64,000 bases of DNA from Fulvia fulva (Eukaryota; Ascomycota; Dothideomycetes; Mycosphaerellales; Mycosphaerellaceae). Position numbers and translations under genes: made by a program. The notes beneath the pieces were generated by a model. The model was not told the DNA's origin and ran no database searches. It saw only the letters and a program-made list of their open reading frames with translations. Positions 31,504 to 41,504 of the stretch are shown here, piece after piece (the stretch's first letter is position 1; the number at the start of each line of letters is the position of its first letter). The stretch lies in assembly GCF_020509005.1 (NCBI RefSeq), contig NC_063015.1, positions 1,674,001 to 1,738,000 of the forward strand, given 5' to 3'.

Positions 31504-33836
31504 GTAGCCCCCCCGAACAAAGCTGAGTTCCTACGAAGCCGTAGTAGTTCCACATATCGAGGATGTTCAGCTTCAGTACCAGGCCTAGGCCTGATGTCAT
31601 GGTCGATACACCATTGGTAAGCCCCGTCGAAAAGCTCAGATTCGAAGAGCCTGCCGATGTTGACTTCTGGGCCGTCTGCGCGGGCGTGGTATTCTTCGAT
31701 TGCTTGACGATTGAAGATGATATGTTGGATAGGTTCCCATGAGGTATCCCACTCAGGGCAACCTTGCCATTCGACTTCATACTTGATCGGCGGTAGTCCT
31801 TCAACGTCGTTGGGCTCTACGCGGATTCCCCGGATCTTGCGGACGGCATAGTCGTCAGAAGGTAGGTTAACAGGCTCGTCGACTTCTACTTCATCGGGAG
31901 GACCTGGCATGTCTTGGTTTTGGTTCGGGAATGGGTCCTCAGCCGACGGCCGAAGGCGTACGGGATGGAAGACGTCGTGGATCTTTATGTTCGCAGGAAG
32001 AGCTAGACGGTAGGCGTGTGAACTGATACGCTCGGTGATCTCAAAAGGACCTAGGTTCTTCCAGTTCAGCTTCTTGGAGGGGCGGTCTGTCTTGATGTTC
32101 TTGGAGTTGAGGTAGACCATATCGCCTACTTGGTAGTCGGGAGCTGGCTGGCGACGACGATTGGCTTGATCCTCGTAGATTGCTTGTGCGTACACCATCT
32201 CGTCGTGAACTTCTTCATGGATCTGTGAGAGCATAGTAGCGAACTCGTCTGCTGCTTGCTCGTTTGCGTCTTCGGTAGGCGGGAGAGGTTCTTCTGGTTC
32301 CATGCCTGTACGAGGGTGGTAACCTCTCGTAGTATAGAAGGGAGAGTAGCCAGTAGTCTCCGAGTCCCAGTTACGAGTAGCGAACTCTACCGCAGGGATA
32401 TGCTGAGGCCAATCCTTCTGGTGGTAGTCGACGAAGCAACGAAGGACCTGCTCGAGGATAGCGTTCGTAATTTCGGTCTGGCCGTCGGTCTGTGGCTGAA
32501 AACTGGTCGAGAGGTTATGCTTGATGCCCAGGATAGCACACAGACGCTTCCAGAAGTGCGAGATGAACTGGGTGCCTCTGTCAGAGGTGATGCTATCCGG
32601 GAGGCCTTGAAAGCGCCAGACGAATTCGTAGAACAAGCGAGCAGTCTCCTTTGCGGTCATGCTCCAGCACGGGATCATGTACCGGTCCTTGGAGTGACGG
32701 TCCACGATCACTAGAAGGGCCTTTGCTTTCACGCCGCTAAAGGTCTTGCCGTGAGGAAGATCGGTGATAAAGTCCATAGTGATGTGTCTCCACGGACGAT
32801 CAGGAGCCGGGAGAGGGTGCAAGAGACCGTGGGGACGGTGGCGGTTAGCTTTGGCTCTTCGGCAAGTAGCGCAGTTCAGCACGTAGCGGCGGACGTCCTT
32901 CCAGGAATGCGGCCACCAGTAATACCTAGCGAGGAGCTTGTGGGTCTTGGCTACGCCTGGGTGACCCCCAGAGGCGGAGTCGTGGATGATTTGAAGAATC
33001 TCAGCTCGGATATTAGAGCCTTCGGGCTGCGGTACGTAAAGCTTCTTACGGAAGTAGACGACACCTTCCTGGAGCTCGCACTCGGACAGCGAGAAGCCCG
33101 GGAATGTCCTCGCGCCAGATCTAAGGGCCTGAACTAACTCTTGGGCGTCTATGTCGGCATCGTACGCTGTTCGTACTCGTGCCATGATGCCTTCGGGCTG
33201 CTCCTCATTATCAAACCCCTCAAAGTCTGATTCGGATGAGCCGTCGGTCGTTACTGAGCCCTCTTCATCGTCGTTCAAGTCCTCAGCGTCCGAGGCGTAT
33301 TCTTCAGGCTCGGATTCATCGTCACTCTCGTCAAGGTAGGCAGGAGCGAGCACGAGAGTAGCAAAGGAAGCGGCGAGCGTAGGCTGGCCGTTCGATAGGT
33401 ACTCTCGAAGCTCGGAAGAGAGGTTGTGCTCTTTGATGACTTGTTGCCCTGCGATTTGCCGGCCCCCTCTTCGATCAACTGGAGAGTCTCCAGGGCGGCG
33501 GGTAAGGGCGTCGGCCATCGAGTTGGCCTTGCCGGGCGTGTACGAGATCACGAAGTTGAACCGGGAGAGGAACTCGCTCCAGCGGGCCTGGCGACGATTG
33601 AGCAGCTTGCTCTTCATAAAGTAGACGAGGTTCTTATGGTCGGAGCTTACTTGGACGGGCATAGCAGAGCCTTCGAGCTCGGGGCGCCACTCTTCGAAAG
33701 CTTTGACGATGGCGAGAAGCTCCTTGTCGTAGATCTCGTAGTTACACTCCGTGGCGGTCAACTTCTTGGAGAGGAAGGCGACAGGTAACCAGGGGGATTC
33801 AGGCGAGCGGCGTTGTAGCAGGACACCGCCCACCAC
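31305..33836 (-). pseudogene. pol: Gypsy-3 Pol, RNase H, integrase and chromodomain
   Basis: An 843-codon frame continuing RNase H ([37 protein letters not shown]). The integrase follows: HHCC finger (HPGVAKTHKLLARYYWW, CATCRRAK; about residues 285-325), then core residues in TMDFITDLP, ITSDRGTQF and TDGQTEITN (DDE, about 355, 419 and 455), and the GPFEI-type C-terminal domain. The chromodomain near residues 640-705 (YEVEWQGCPEWDTSWEPIQHI) marks it as a chromovirus that may be guided to methylated histone H3. The frame ends inside the 3' LTR. Confidence 0.9.
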
Positions 33837-34996
33837 GCTCCGGATGCGTCGGTCTCTACACGGGTCTCCAGTTCGAAATCGAAGTGCTGTAGAAGCGGGT
33901 TCTCAACAAACTTCGCTTTGAGCAAGTCAAAAGCCTCCTGGCATTCGTCGGTCCAGGCGAACTTCTCACCCTTGCGCGTGAGCTTCGTCAAAGGGCGTAC
34001 CACGCCCGAAAATGCGTGGATGAAGCGGCGGTAGAAGTTGGCAAAGCCTAGGAAACCCTGGACCTCTTTGACGTTCGTAGGAGCATCCCATTCGACGATA
34101 GCGTCGATCTTCTCTTGGTCCATCTTGATGCCGTCTGCGGTAATGATCAAACCAAGGAACTTGACTTCGGTCTTCTCAAACTCGCACTTGTCGATATCGA
34201 GCTGCAAGCCGGCGTCTGCGAGCTTCTGAAGGACCTTACAGACGTGCTCGCGGTGCTCCTCCTTGGTCTCGCTGTAGACTAGGATGTCGTCGATGTAGGC
34301 AGTGCAGAACTGATCGAGGAACTCCTGAAGGATGTCGTTAATGAAGTTCTGGAAGGTACTAGGCCCGTTACAAACGCCGAAGGGCATAACGAGCGACTCG
34401 AACAGCCCGTAGCGAGTACGGAAGGCTGTGAGATACTCGTGTCCTTCTGCCATTCGTAACTTGTTGAACGCAGCGATGACATCGAGCTTGGTGAAGTACT
34501 TGGCCTTAGAGAGGCGCTCGAGCGTCTCCTGAATCAACGGTATTGGGTAGCGGTTCTTCTTTGTAACAGCGTTCAAGCCTCGGTAGTCTACGCAGAAGCG
34601 TAGACCACCGCCGGGCTTCTTGACGAACATGACGGGACTGCCAGCGCTGGAACGGCTCGCTCGAATGAACCCCTTCTTTAGGTTCTCTTCGAGGTATCTC
34701 TTGAGGACGATAAGCTCTTCTCGGGACATGGAATATAACGGTCCGAACGGTGTCTCTGCACCTTCTTCTAGCTCAATCTTGTGGTCGTGAGGGCGATGAG
34801 GAGGCAGCTCGTCTGCGGCTTTAGCATCGAATACGTGGAGGATGTGGTGTGCCCAAGGAGGGACCTTCGTAGCAGGGTCGGTAGGTGTACGCTTCTTGTC
34901 GAGCTTCTCGAGGGCGATGTCGATATCGCGGAGAGAGGCGGCGAAGACTTGAGCTTTAGGCTGCTTAGTAGCAGTGGTGAAGGCAGCGGCGTTCAC
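33758..34996 (-). pseudogene. pol: Gypsy-3 Pol, reverse transcriptase and start of RNase H
   Basis: Same frame as the protease, after the TAG. RT blocks: [77 protein letters not shown] and the catalytic YIDDILVYS, followed by [11 protein letters not shown]. RNase H begins with ETDASG, after which the frame is lost: one base is missing near 33840, and the protein runs on in a wrong frame to 33758, while the true continuation is the next frame. Confidence 0.88.
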
Positions 34997-35545
34997 CTAG
35001 AAGATCTTGGTATACTCAGGACCGCGCTGAGGCGGCGGAGAAGGCGGAGGTGCCGGAGGAACTTCTGGAGGGAAGCTGACAGTAAGGGAAGTCCAGTCGA
35101 TGATAGGTCGGTGTCGTCTGAACCAGGGGAGGCCGAGGATAAACTTCTGATGCGGTAGGGACGTAAGGAAGCTGGTGATCGACATACGCTTGCCTCCGAG
35201 GGTGATTGACGTGTGTACAACATGAGTAATCTTACCAGTGGTAGTCTCCGTGCCGTCAAAGAGTTCAAGGGTGCGAGGGTACTTCAGTTCCTGGGGTTCG
35301 AGGTTGAGAGAGGTCGCGAGTTTATAGTCCATAAAAGACTCGCCTAGTGCGCCAGTGTCCATGAGAGTGAGATTGGAAGAAGAGAGTTTCTTTGAGCCGA
35401 TATTTACATTCGTGACGAACGGTTTGCAAGCGTGGTCCTTGCCCGTCTCGTCGTACAGGTCTAGCTGTGCTGTATTGATCCTCAACTTCTTTCCTCTCTT
35501 CACTTTCGGTAAACGTTGTTCTTGGTCTTCATCGCGTCGATGAGG
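34997..35545 (-). pseudogene. pol: Gypsy-3 Pol, protease part
   Basis: It starts right after gag in the -1 frame; the overlap is at GAAAAAGCC before the gag TAG, which is not a canonical slippery heptamer. The retropepsin-like domain has LTLMDTGALGESFMDY (DTGA active site) and FILGLPWFRRHRPIIDW, then a Pro-rich linker. It ends at TAG 34999-34997 (after TKIF), directly followed in the same frame by the RT. CAG to TAG by one C-to-T change at CpA is the likely cause, so Pol would stop before RT. Confidence 0.8.
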
Positions 35546-35550
35546 AAGAC

Positions 35551-36711
35551 CTAGGCTTTTTCCTGCTCAGCGGGAGCAGCAGGAGCAGGCTCGATAGCGC
35601 CGACAGCGCCGCGAACCGGGTTGCGGGCGTTACGAGCAGCGAGCTGCGGACAGTTGGCTGCGATGTGGCCTGGACCGCCGCAGTAGGTGCAGAGTCCGGC
35701 CTGGCGACGGCGAAGCTTCTCTTCGGGAGTGAGCTTACCGTTGACGAGGCCCTGGACTCGAGGGACGGCGGCACTAGCGCTGAGATCCATAGCGTCACCT
35801 ACAGAGACGGGAGGGAGAGCCGTAGGAGCGGCGGCGCCTAGTGGAGCAGCGAAGTGGCTTCCGGGACCACGAGGCTGGCGACCTTGAGAACGGGAAGCGA
35901 GGAGAGAGGCGGTGTGTTTCATGTTGGAGTCGAGGCGCTGGCAGGTCTCGACGAGCTCACGGAAGCTCATAGCACCGACGTCCTTGTCCTCGAGGGCTCG
36001 AAGAAGCTCTGCTGACAAACCACGGCGGAGAGTGCTCTTCTTGGTCTCTTCGTTGTAGCCGGTGAACCCGATGTCGCGGTTGAAGGCCGCGAGGTACTCG
36101 GCGAAGCTCTTGTTCTTCTGGAGGAGGTTGTGGATGGCGTTCTGGGCGGTGGCTCTACGGTCTGGATCACCAAAGGCAGCACGGAGGTCCTGCATCAAGG
36201 TGAGGACGTCCGGGCAGCCGATAGTCTGCGTGGCGTTGTCGATGTAGTGTTGTACCTGAGCCGCGGCGTCTCCCCGAAGGAGGGAGAAGACGTACGTGAC
36301 TTTGTCCTTCTCTTGCGGAAAGTGGTCGGCATTAGCCAACAGCTTGATGGTGAGCTGTGTCTCAAATGCCTCAAACTTGCTCTTGTTGCCGTCGAACTCG
36401 TCTGGGTCGTTGACCTTCTTGGAGAAGTGCTGGCGGCGGTTGTCGTCGGCGTGCGGGGCGAGGTTCTGGAAGGTGTTCACAATACCTTGAAGGTATGTTG
36501 CTTGGTTGTTTGCTTGCTCGACCTGCTGGGCGGTCTCGCGGAAAGAGGAGACGGTGCGGTTGATGAGAGCGTAGGCGGTGTCGGGGTTGGCGTTTGCCCA
36601 GGCACCGAAGGCAGCGGCGTTCGAGAAGGGGATGTCAGTCCACTCACTGAAGTGGAATGGAGTGTCTTGGTTGTCGAGGTTGACACCTCTATCGGTGGCG
36701 TGGTCACCCAT
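35551..36711 (-). CDS. gag: Gypsy-3 Gag, 386 aa
   Basis: ATG at 36711 (MGDHATDRGVNL), 42 bp inside the 5' LTR boundary; the open frame reaches into the LTR but that part is not needed. It has the retrotransposon-gag (capsid) fold: FDGNKSKFEAFETQLTIKLL, then VTYVFSLLRGDAAAQVQHYI and SFAEYLAAFNRDIGF. A Pro/Ala-rich linker leads to one zinc knuckle CTYCGGPGHIAANC (CX2CX4HX4C) near residue 345. It ends at TAG 35551. Pol continues in the -1 frame relative to gag. It packages the element's RNA in virus-like particles. Confidence 0.9.
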   Translation of the reverse strand: MGDHATDRGVNLDNQDTPFHFSEWTDIPFSNAAAFGAWANANPDTAYALINRTVSSFRETAQQVEQANNQATYLQGIVNTFQNLAPHADDNRRQHFSKKVNDPDEFDGNKSKFEAFETQLTIKLLANADHFPQEKDKVTYVFSLLRGDAAAQVQHYIDNATQTIGCPDVLTLMQDLRAAFGDPDRRATAQNAIHNLLQKNKSFAEYLAAFNRDIGFTGYNEETKKSTLRRGLSAELLRALEDKDVGAMSFRELVETCQRLDSNMKHTASLLASRSQGRQPRGPGSHFAAPLGAAAPTALPPVSVGDAMDLSASAAVPRVQGLVNGKLTPEEKLRRRQAGLCTYCGGPGHIAANCPQLAARNARNPVRGAVGAIEPAPAAPAEQEKA

Positions 36712-36742
36712 GAGGATGACTCGAGTGGTTGACGGTTTGTTG

Positions 36743-36753
36743 GTCTTTTGTGA
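36743..36753 (-). other. Gypsy-3 putative self-priming primer-binding site
   Basis: ACAAAAGAC (minus strand, 36751-36743) begins 2 nt after the 5' LTR end and is the exact complement of LTR sequence GTCTTTTGT at 36861-36853, downstream of the TATA box. No TGG-type tRNA site is present. Confidence 0.55.
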
Positions 36754-37196
36754 TGTCAGGGCGAGAGCCTGGCCTGTGAGATGTAAGGGTGAAAGCGAGA
36801 ATGCAGGTGCGAAGTGCAGATGCAAAAGGGCATGGTATGATTGCTACACAAAACAAAAGACGAAGAAAGCAAGAGAGGCCTGGGGAAGGCCAGATATTTA
36901 TACGCGACCCTCGCGAGTGCGTGTCCCCGCATCAACAGGGCTAACCCGTGCGAAGCCGCGCTCAGCAGCTTTGCTCAAAACCTTATTCCAACCTGCCCTA
37001 CGATCCGAGTCTTCCACGTGCTTCAAGGTTTGGTAGAGGGGTGAATCTGGAGGGCTGGGTCCCGTAGTGAATGTTGCGGGGCATGTGATTCTTGGCGTTC
37101 ACACACCAAGCTGGACTGTCACTTCTTGACGACTTCTGAGCGCTCTGAGACTCTTCTGTCCCCACCTTCTGTACACTCTGTGGGGAGACCATGACA
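36754..37196 (-). repeat. Gypsy-3 5' LTR
   Basis: Matches the 3' LTR without a difference that I can find. TATAAATAT (minus) at 36902-36894, then about 40 nt later GTCTTTTGT (minus, 36861-36853), complementary to the site at 36751-36743. Confidence 0.93.
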
Positions 37197-38000
37197 CATA
37201 GGAAGGCTAGAAACTAAGCCAACTAACCTAGGTAGCAGTTGTATCCTAAAACCCTCCCCCCTTAGAAAACAGCTATCAAGGTCTACATTTCCGACTAGTA
37301 AGAGCAGAAAGAGATTAAGGGCCTGTTAGGTAAGGAGATTATATAGAAGATTAGGATATAAGGTATCATTAGAGCTAGGAAAGAGAAGGGAGGTGTCCTT
37401 AAGCTGTTTATAGTATAGGAGCAAGACAGGAAGAGGCTAGAGACATAGAAGGAGTAGATAGTCAAACTAGGCAAGACGGCTAAGGTCTTATACTAACAAA
37501 ATATAGTTATTGCCTATAGGATGACCACAAAGTTTGACATTAAAGGAGACCTTAAGAGGCTACAGGACTAGAACTAGGCTGTATGCCTAGGGCTATAGAT
37601 CACAAAAGCAGCATAGGTTAACAGAAAGACAAAGGACACAAAGAGAGAGTCTTCTCTAGTGCTCTAGATAGGTACTATAGAATAGGTAAACACCGTACTT
37701 AACAAGGGCATCTTCTAGGAATGTGAAAGAATGGATATAGAAATCTATAGAAGCACCTATAGACTACTGTAATGTTTTAAGTACTAACAGTATAGTTATA
37801 TCTCTACTAGATGCCTAAGCCAAAAGGACACTTGTTCCTACTGTGCTAGTAGCCACAAAGTATAGAATTGTATAGCCCTAAAGAGTGAAGCTAGATGTGT
37901 ATACTGTGGAAAGAAACACCCTTCCTAGTCCTAAGACTGCACAGCTAGGATTGAGGCAAAGAGGAGGGTAAGAGAAGCCAGGATCAACACCCCTATCAGA
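37197..38000 (+). pseudogene. LINE-2 ORF1 remnant with two CCHC zinc knuckles
   Basis: Continues the ORF1 start at 30900-31060. Near 37830-37935 are two knuckles, CSYCASSHKVQNC and CVYCGKKH followed by a C, typical of the nucleic-acid-binding ORF1 protein of Tad-like LINEs. Several in-frame TAG/TAA. Confidence 0.7.
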
Positions 38001-38149
38001 TTCTAGACAGGGACAATCACCTAAGAACCCCTAAGGACTGTCTACAACCCTCTAAAAAGAGGCAGAACAGAAGAGACTATATAGGCCTAAGGCCACCCTG
38101 CTATAGGTAGACCAAAATCAATTGTGGTTGTAGGAAGAGACCCGTTATA

Positions 38150-41100
38150 AAGCAGGCTCAACCTTACTACAATCCTAAATAGCAGCTAGTAGTAGGAAGT
38201 ACGAGAAGACTAGTAGGAGACCAGCATAGATAAGTTATGATTGAGACACCCAATCTTACCACTATCTAGTACAATATTAACAAAAGCCAGCACAAGGTCC
38301 TAAGGAGCTTTCTCTAAGCACTAGACCTAAAGAAACACCTAGTTATTGCAGTCTAGGAACCTTAGATCAACAGCAAATCTAACAGACTATCTACTGCTAA
38401 CGACCTAAGGTATTACACACTCCTAGCTAAATAAGGCACCCCTAGAACATGCATGTACATCAGGAAAGAGATGGCAACAGACAGCTAGGAACAAATCTAA
38501 TAGGAAGGGGGAGACATCACCTCAGTCAGACTTAACACTAACTAAGGCAGCATCCACATCCACAGTGTATATAACCTACCCCCCAGCTCTAGAAGCAGCA
38601 CCTAGCTAGGCACACTACAACAGCTGCTAGACATCTTGCAGAGTGACTCCTAACACATCGTGCTGGGAGACTTCAACTTGCACCATCCTATATAGGGATC
38701 AGACTTTGTACCTGCCCATCACTTCCTAGCTAACAGACTCCTCTCCACTACCTAAAGCAACAATATGTACCTAGTTACCCCAAAGGGCCTAACTACCTGG
38801 TCATAGAGAGCAAGCTCAAGCACCATTGACCTGTGCTTTGCATCACATGACCTGCAGTAGAAGGTCACCAGATGCTAGGTTAACTAGGACTTGGAGTCCT
38901 CATCAGATCACCTCCCAATTCAGGTGGAGTTTGAAACACAGACACAGCAGGAAGGAGACCTAGAACCTTAGCTGGCCTAGAAGGCAGCCAACTGAGACAG
39001 ATCAGACAAGACCTGGAACAGAAGCTAGCTAGACTAGAGACCAGGAGACTAGAAACAGCCTTAGACATAGACCAAGCAGTGGCAGAACTGGTTAGAACAA
39101 TGCAGGAAACTGCAGCAGCCCACACTAGAGAAAAGAAACAGTCACTGTACCAGAAGCCATTCTGGACAAAGGAATGCTTAGAGAAGGTCAAGGCAGCCAG
39201 GCAGGCCAGGAGAGCCCTTACCCAGAGTCACTCCCAGGAAGCATAGGACAGATACAACCAGGCAACCAGAGACAAGAAGGCCCAGATCAAGAGGGACAAG
39301 ATGCTGGAGTGGAGGTCAACAGTTGGATCCATTACCTAGAATCCTGAGAAGATGTGGAAACTAGCAAAGTGGGCAAGACAACCTATACAGGACAGAAACA
39401 TGCTGCCCTAGTTTCCAAACATTGAAGACTAGGAAGGAGTAATCTAACACACTCTCCTAGGAAAGGCACAGGCATTGGGGAAACATTTCTTTAGCACACA
39501 GGTAGAAGCTGACCTACAGGATCTAGAGGGCAGTGTGTATCCAACACCACTAGAGCAATCCTGTACAGTAGGAGAGGGAGAGATCAAGAGCATCATTAAG
39601 AGACTCTTAGGAAACAAGGCCCTAGGACCAGATAGGATTCCAAACTTGTTCATTAAGACATACAAGGACCAGATCTCCCCTACACTGTCAAAGATCTTTT
39701 CATAGTGTATAGCCTAAGGACACTGCCCTAAACACTTTAAGGAGTCACTGACTATAGTCTTGAGGAAACCACAGAAAGAGGACTACACAAAGCTAAAGGC
39801 ATATAGACCTATTGCCTTGCTCAACACACTAGGCAAACTCCTAGAAAAGATTATAGCAGAAAGGCTGACAAACCTAGCTAAAGAACATAGAATCCTTCAT
39901 AAAGAACAGATAGGAGGCAGGAAACAAAGATCAACACTAATAGCTATAGAACTTATTACAGAGCAGATCAAGACCCTGTAGCACTTTAGGAACAACAAAG
40001 CAGCTACACTCCTCTCCCTAGACATATCAGAAGCCTTTGACAATGTCTCACACTAGAGGCTAATCTACATCCTGAAACAGAAGGCTATCCCTAACTAGAC
40101 AGTCTAGTTCATCCAGTCCTTCCTTAGAGGCAGAACCACAAGACTAAGACTGGGCAGATACAAATCTGATAGCATGCCTATAGAGATAGGAATCCTATAG
40201 GGATCAACAATGTCTCGGATCCTGTTTCTCCTCTTTATAGCAGACCTGCTAGCAAAGCTAAACTCTAGAAACACATCAGCCTTAGGGTTTATAGATAACA
40301 CAAACATCCTAGCCTAGTCAGACAGTATAGAAGAGAACTGCAGAATCTTGTAGAAGAAACATAAGGAATGTAAGGAATAGGCTAGGAAATATAGAGCCAG
40401 ATTTGCCCTAGAGAAGTATTAACTTATCCACTTCAGTAGAGCTAGAAACAGACACAATATACAAGCCCTAATCACAATTCAGGGACACATAACAGAACCC
40501 TTAAGTGAATTAAGGGTGCTAGGAATATGGATAGATCTAAAGCTCAGCTAGGGACTATAGGTCAAGAAAGTATAGGCAAGAGCAGACAACAACAGGCAAT
40601 CAATTGACAGGCTTATAGCCTCTATATAGGGAGCCACATTTGCGAAAGCAAAGGTTATATATAAGGCCATTGTGAAGCCAGCTATGCTATATAGAGCCTA
40701 GATCTAGTTAGCCTAAGACAAGATCCTAAAGAGAATTGTAGATCCTATTAGTAGAGCCTAAGCCTCCTGTCTAAAAAAGGTGCTTAGAGTATATAAGTCA
40801 ACTCTAATAAGGGTGGTCGAAATGGAGTCTAGCTCCCTACTAGCTAAGCTCTACCTTTAAGGGTTGAGATACTAGTATGTAGGAAAGACGTCTATATACC
40901 TAGCCTAGCTAGCAATCTAGAAGGCAGTCAACAGAATTAGGAGCTAGTGTATAAGAAGGTATAGACAAGTAAGACCTAATCTAGCCCTATAGAAGTAGTA
41001 GGACCTACAGAAGTTCAAAGAACTAATAGAATAGCTACACCTAGCCTAGTAGGAACAGGACAGAAGGGCTTAAGGGAGAGGATCAGCAGCTAGCTAAGGG

Positions 41101-41504
41101 AAGAAGCAACAGTCTCTAGCTAAAAGGATAGTAGGACTCCTCTAGAAGACTAAATAGACAAGAACCCTATAGAGGCTAGGAACCCTAAAGGCACTCTAAC
41201 AGTTTAGTAGCTATAACTACCTACTGTACTTAGACCTAACCAGGTTAGAAGCAAGCATAGCAATACAAATCCGCTCTAAATATATCGGAGTTAGGGTATA
41301 CCTATATTAGAGAAAAGTCCTAGGTATCGAAGACAAGAGTTGCCTATACGGCTACCTGTCCTAGAATATCGAACATAGACTTCTAGTTTATAAAGAATAG
41401 AGTACAGGGAGAGGTGAATAGAGGGCAAGGGCAAGGAACAGAAACTTCTAAGCTATGATTAGTAATAAGGGAGACCTCTAGAGAATTATAAGGTAGATCA
41501 TCTA
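38150..41504 (+). pseudogene. LINE-2 ORF2 remnant (endonuclease, RT)
   Basis: The endonuclease region (about 38380-38930) shows VLGDFNLHH, STIDLCFAS and SSDHLPIQVEFE, the catalytic blocks of apurinic-like LINE endonucleases. RT (about 39580-40330) shows NKALGPDRIPN, YRPIALLNTLGKLLEKI, LDISEAFDNVS, GSTMSRILFLLFIADLL and GFIDN (formerly FIDD). Open pieces are 39475-39705 and 39760-39981. The C-terminal part (40750-41504) is a mutated copy of the LINE fragment in gypsy-1. Not functional. Confidence 0.8.

Larger units (their letters stand above)
31061..37196 (-). mobile_element. Gypsy-3: young, nearly intact chromodomain gypsy element
   Basis: LTRs of 443 bp at 31061-31503 and 36754-37196, beginning TGTCA and ending TGACA, apparently identical by eye, with target duplication CATAG (31056-31060 and 37197-37201). 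Coding is on the minus strand: gag, protease, RT, RNase H, integrase, chromodomain. Base composition is normal, without the TA enrichment of everything around it. It differs from gypsy-1/2 in LTR, gag and codon use. Two defects: an in-frame TAG between protease and RT, and a one-base frame change in RNase H. It is the most recent full-length insertion in the window. Confidence 0.95.
30839..41504 (+). mobile_element. LINE-2 (fungal non-LTR element), carrying gypsy-3
   Basis: The plus-strand LINE sequence is 30839-31060 and 37197-41504, split by gypsy-3 with the CATAG duplication. Order: start of ORF1 (EHLERVLKGMILELLRGLKA), two CCHC knuckles, apurinic-type endonuclease, reverse transcriptase, C-terminal region. 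The 3' end stops at a point equivalent to 25490 of the LINE fragment and joins gypsy-2 sequence without tail, so it is truncated at the 3' end. Mutation is moderate: TAG and TAA stops throughout, but some CA and TG remain. Confidence 0.8.

Noticed and set aside
32256..32714. Plus-strand frames opposite the gypsy-3 integrase
   Set aside because: Antisense shadows of conserved integrase blocks; no independent support.
36130..36732. Plus-strand 200-codon frame opposite gypsy-3 gag
   Set aside because: Val/Leu/Gly-rich antisense of a clear Gag protein.
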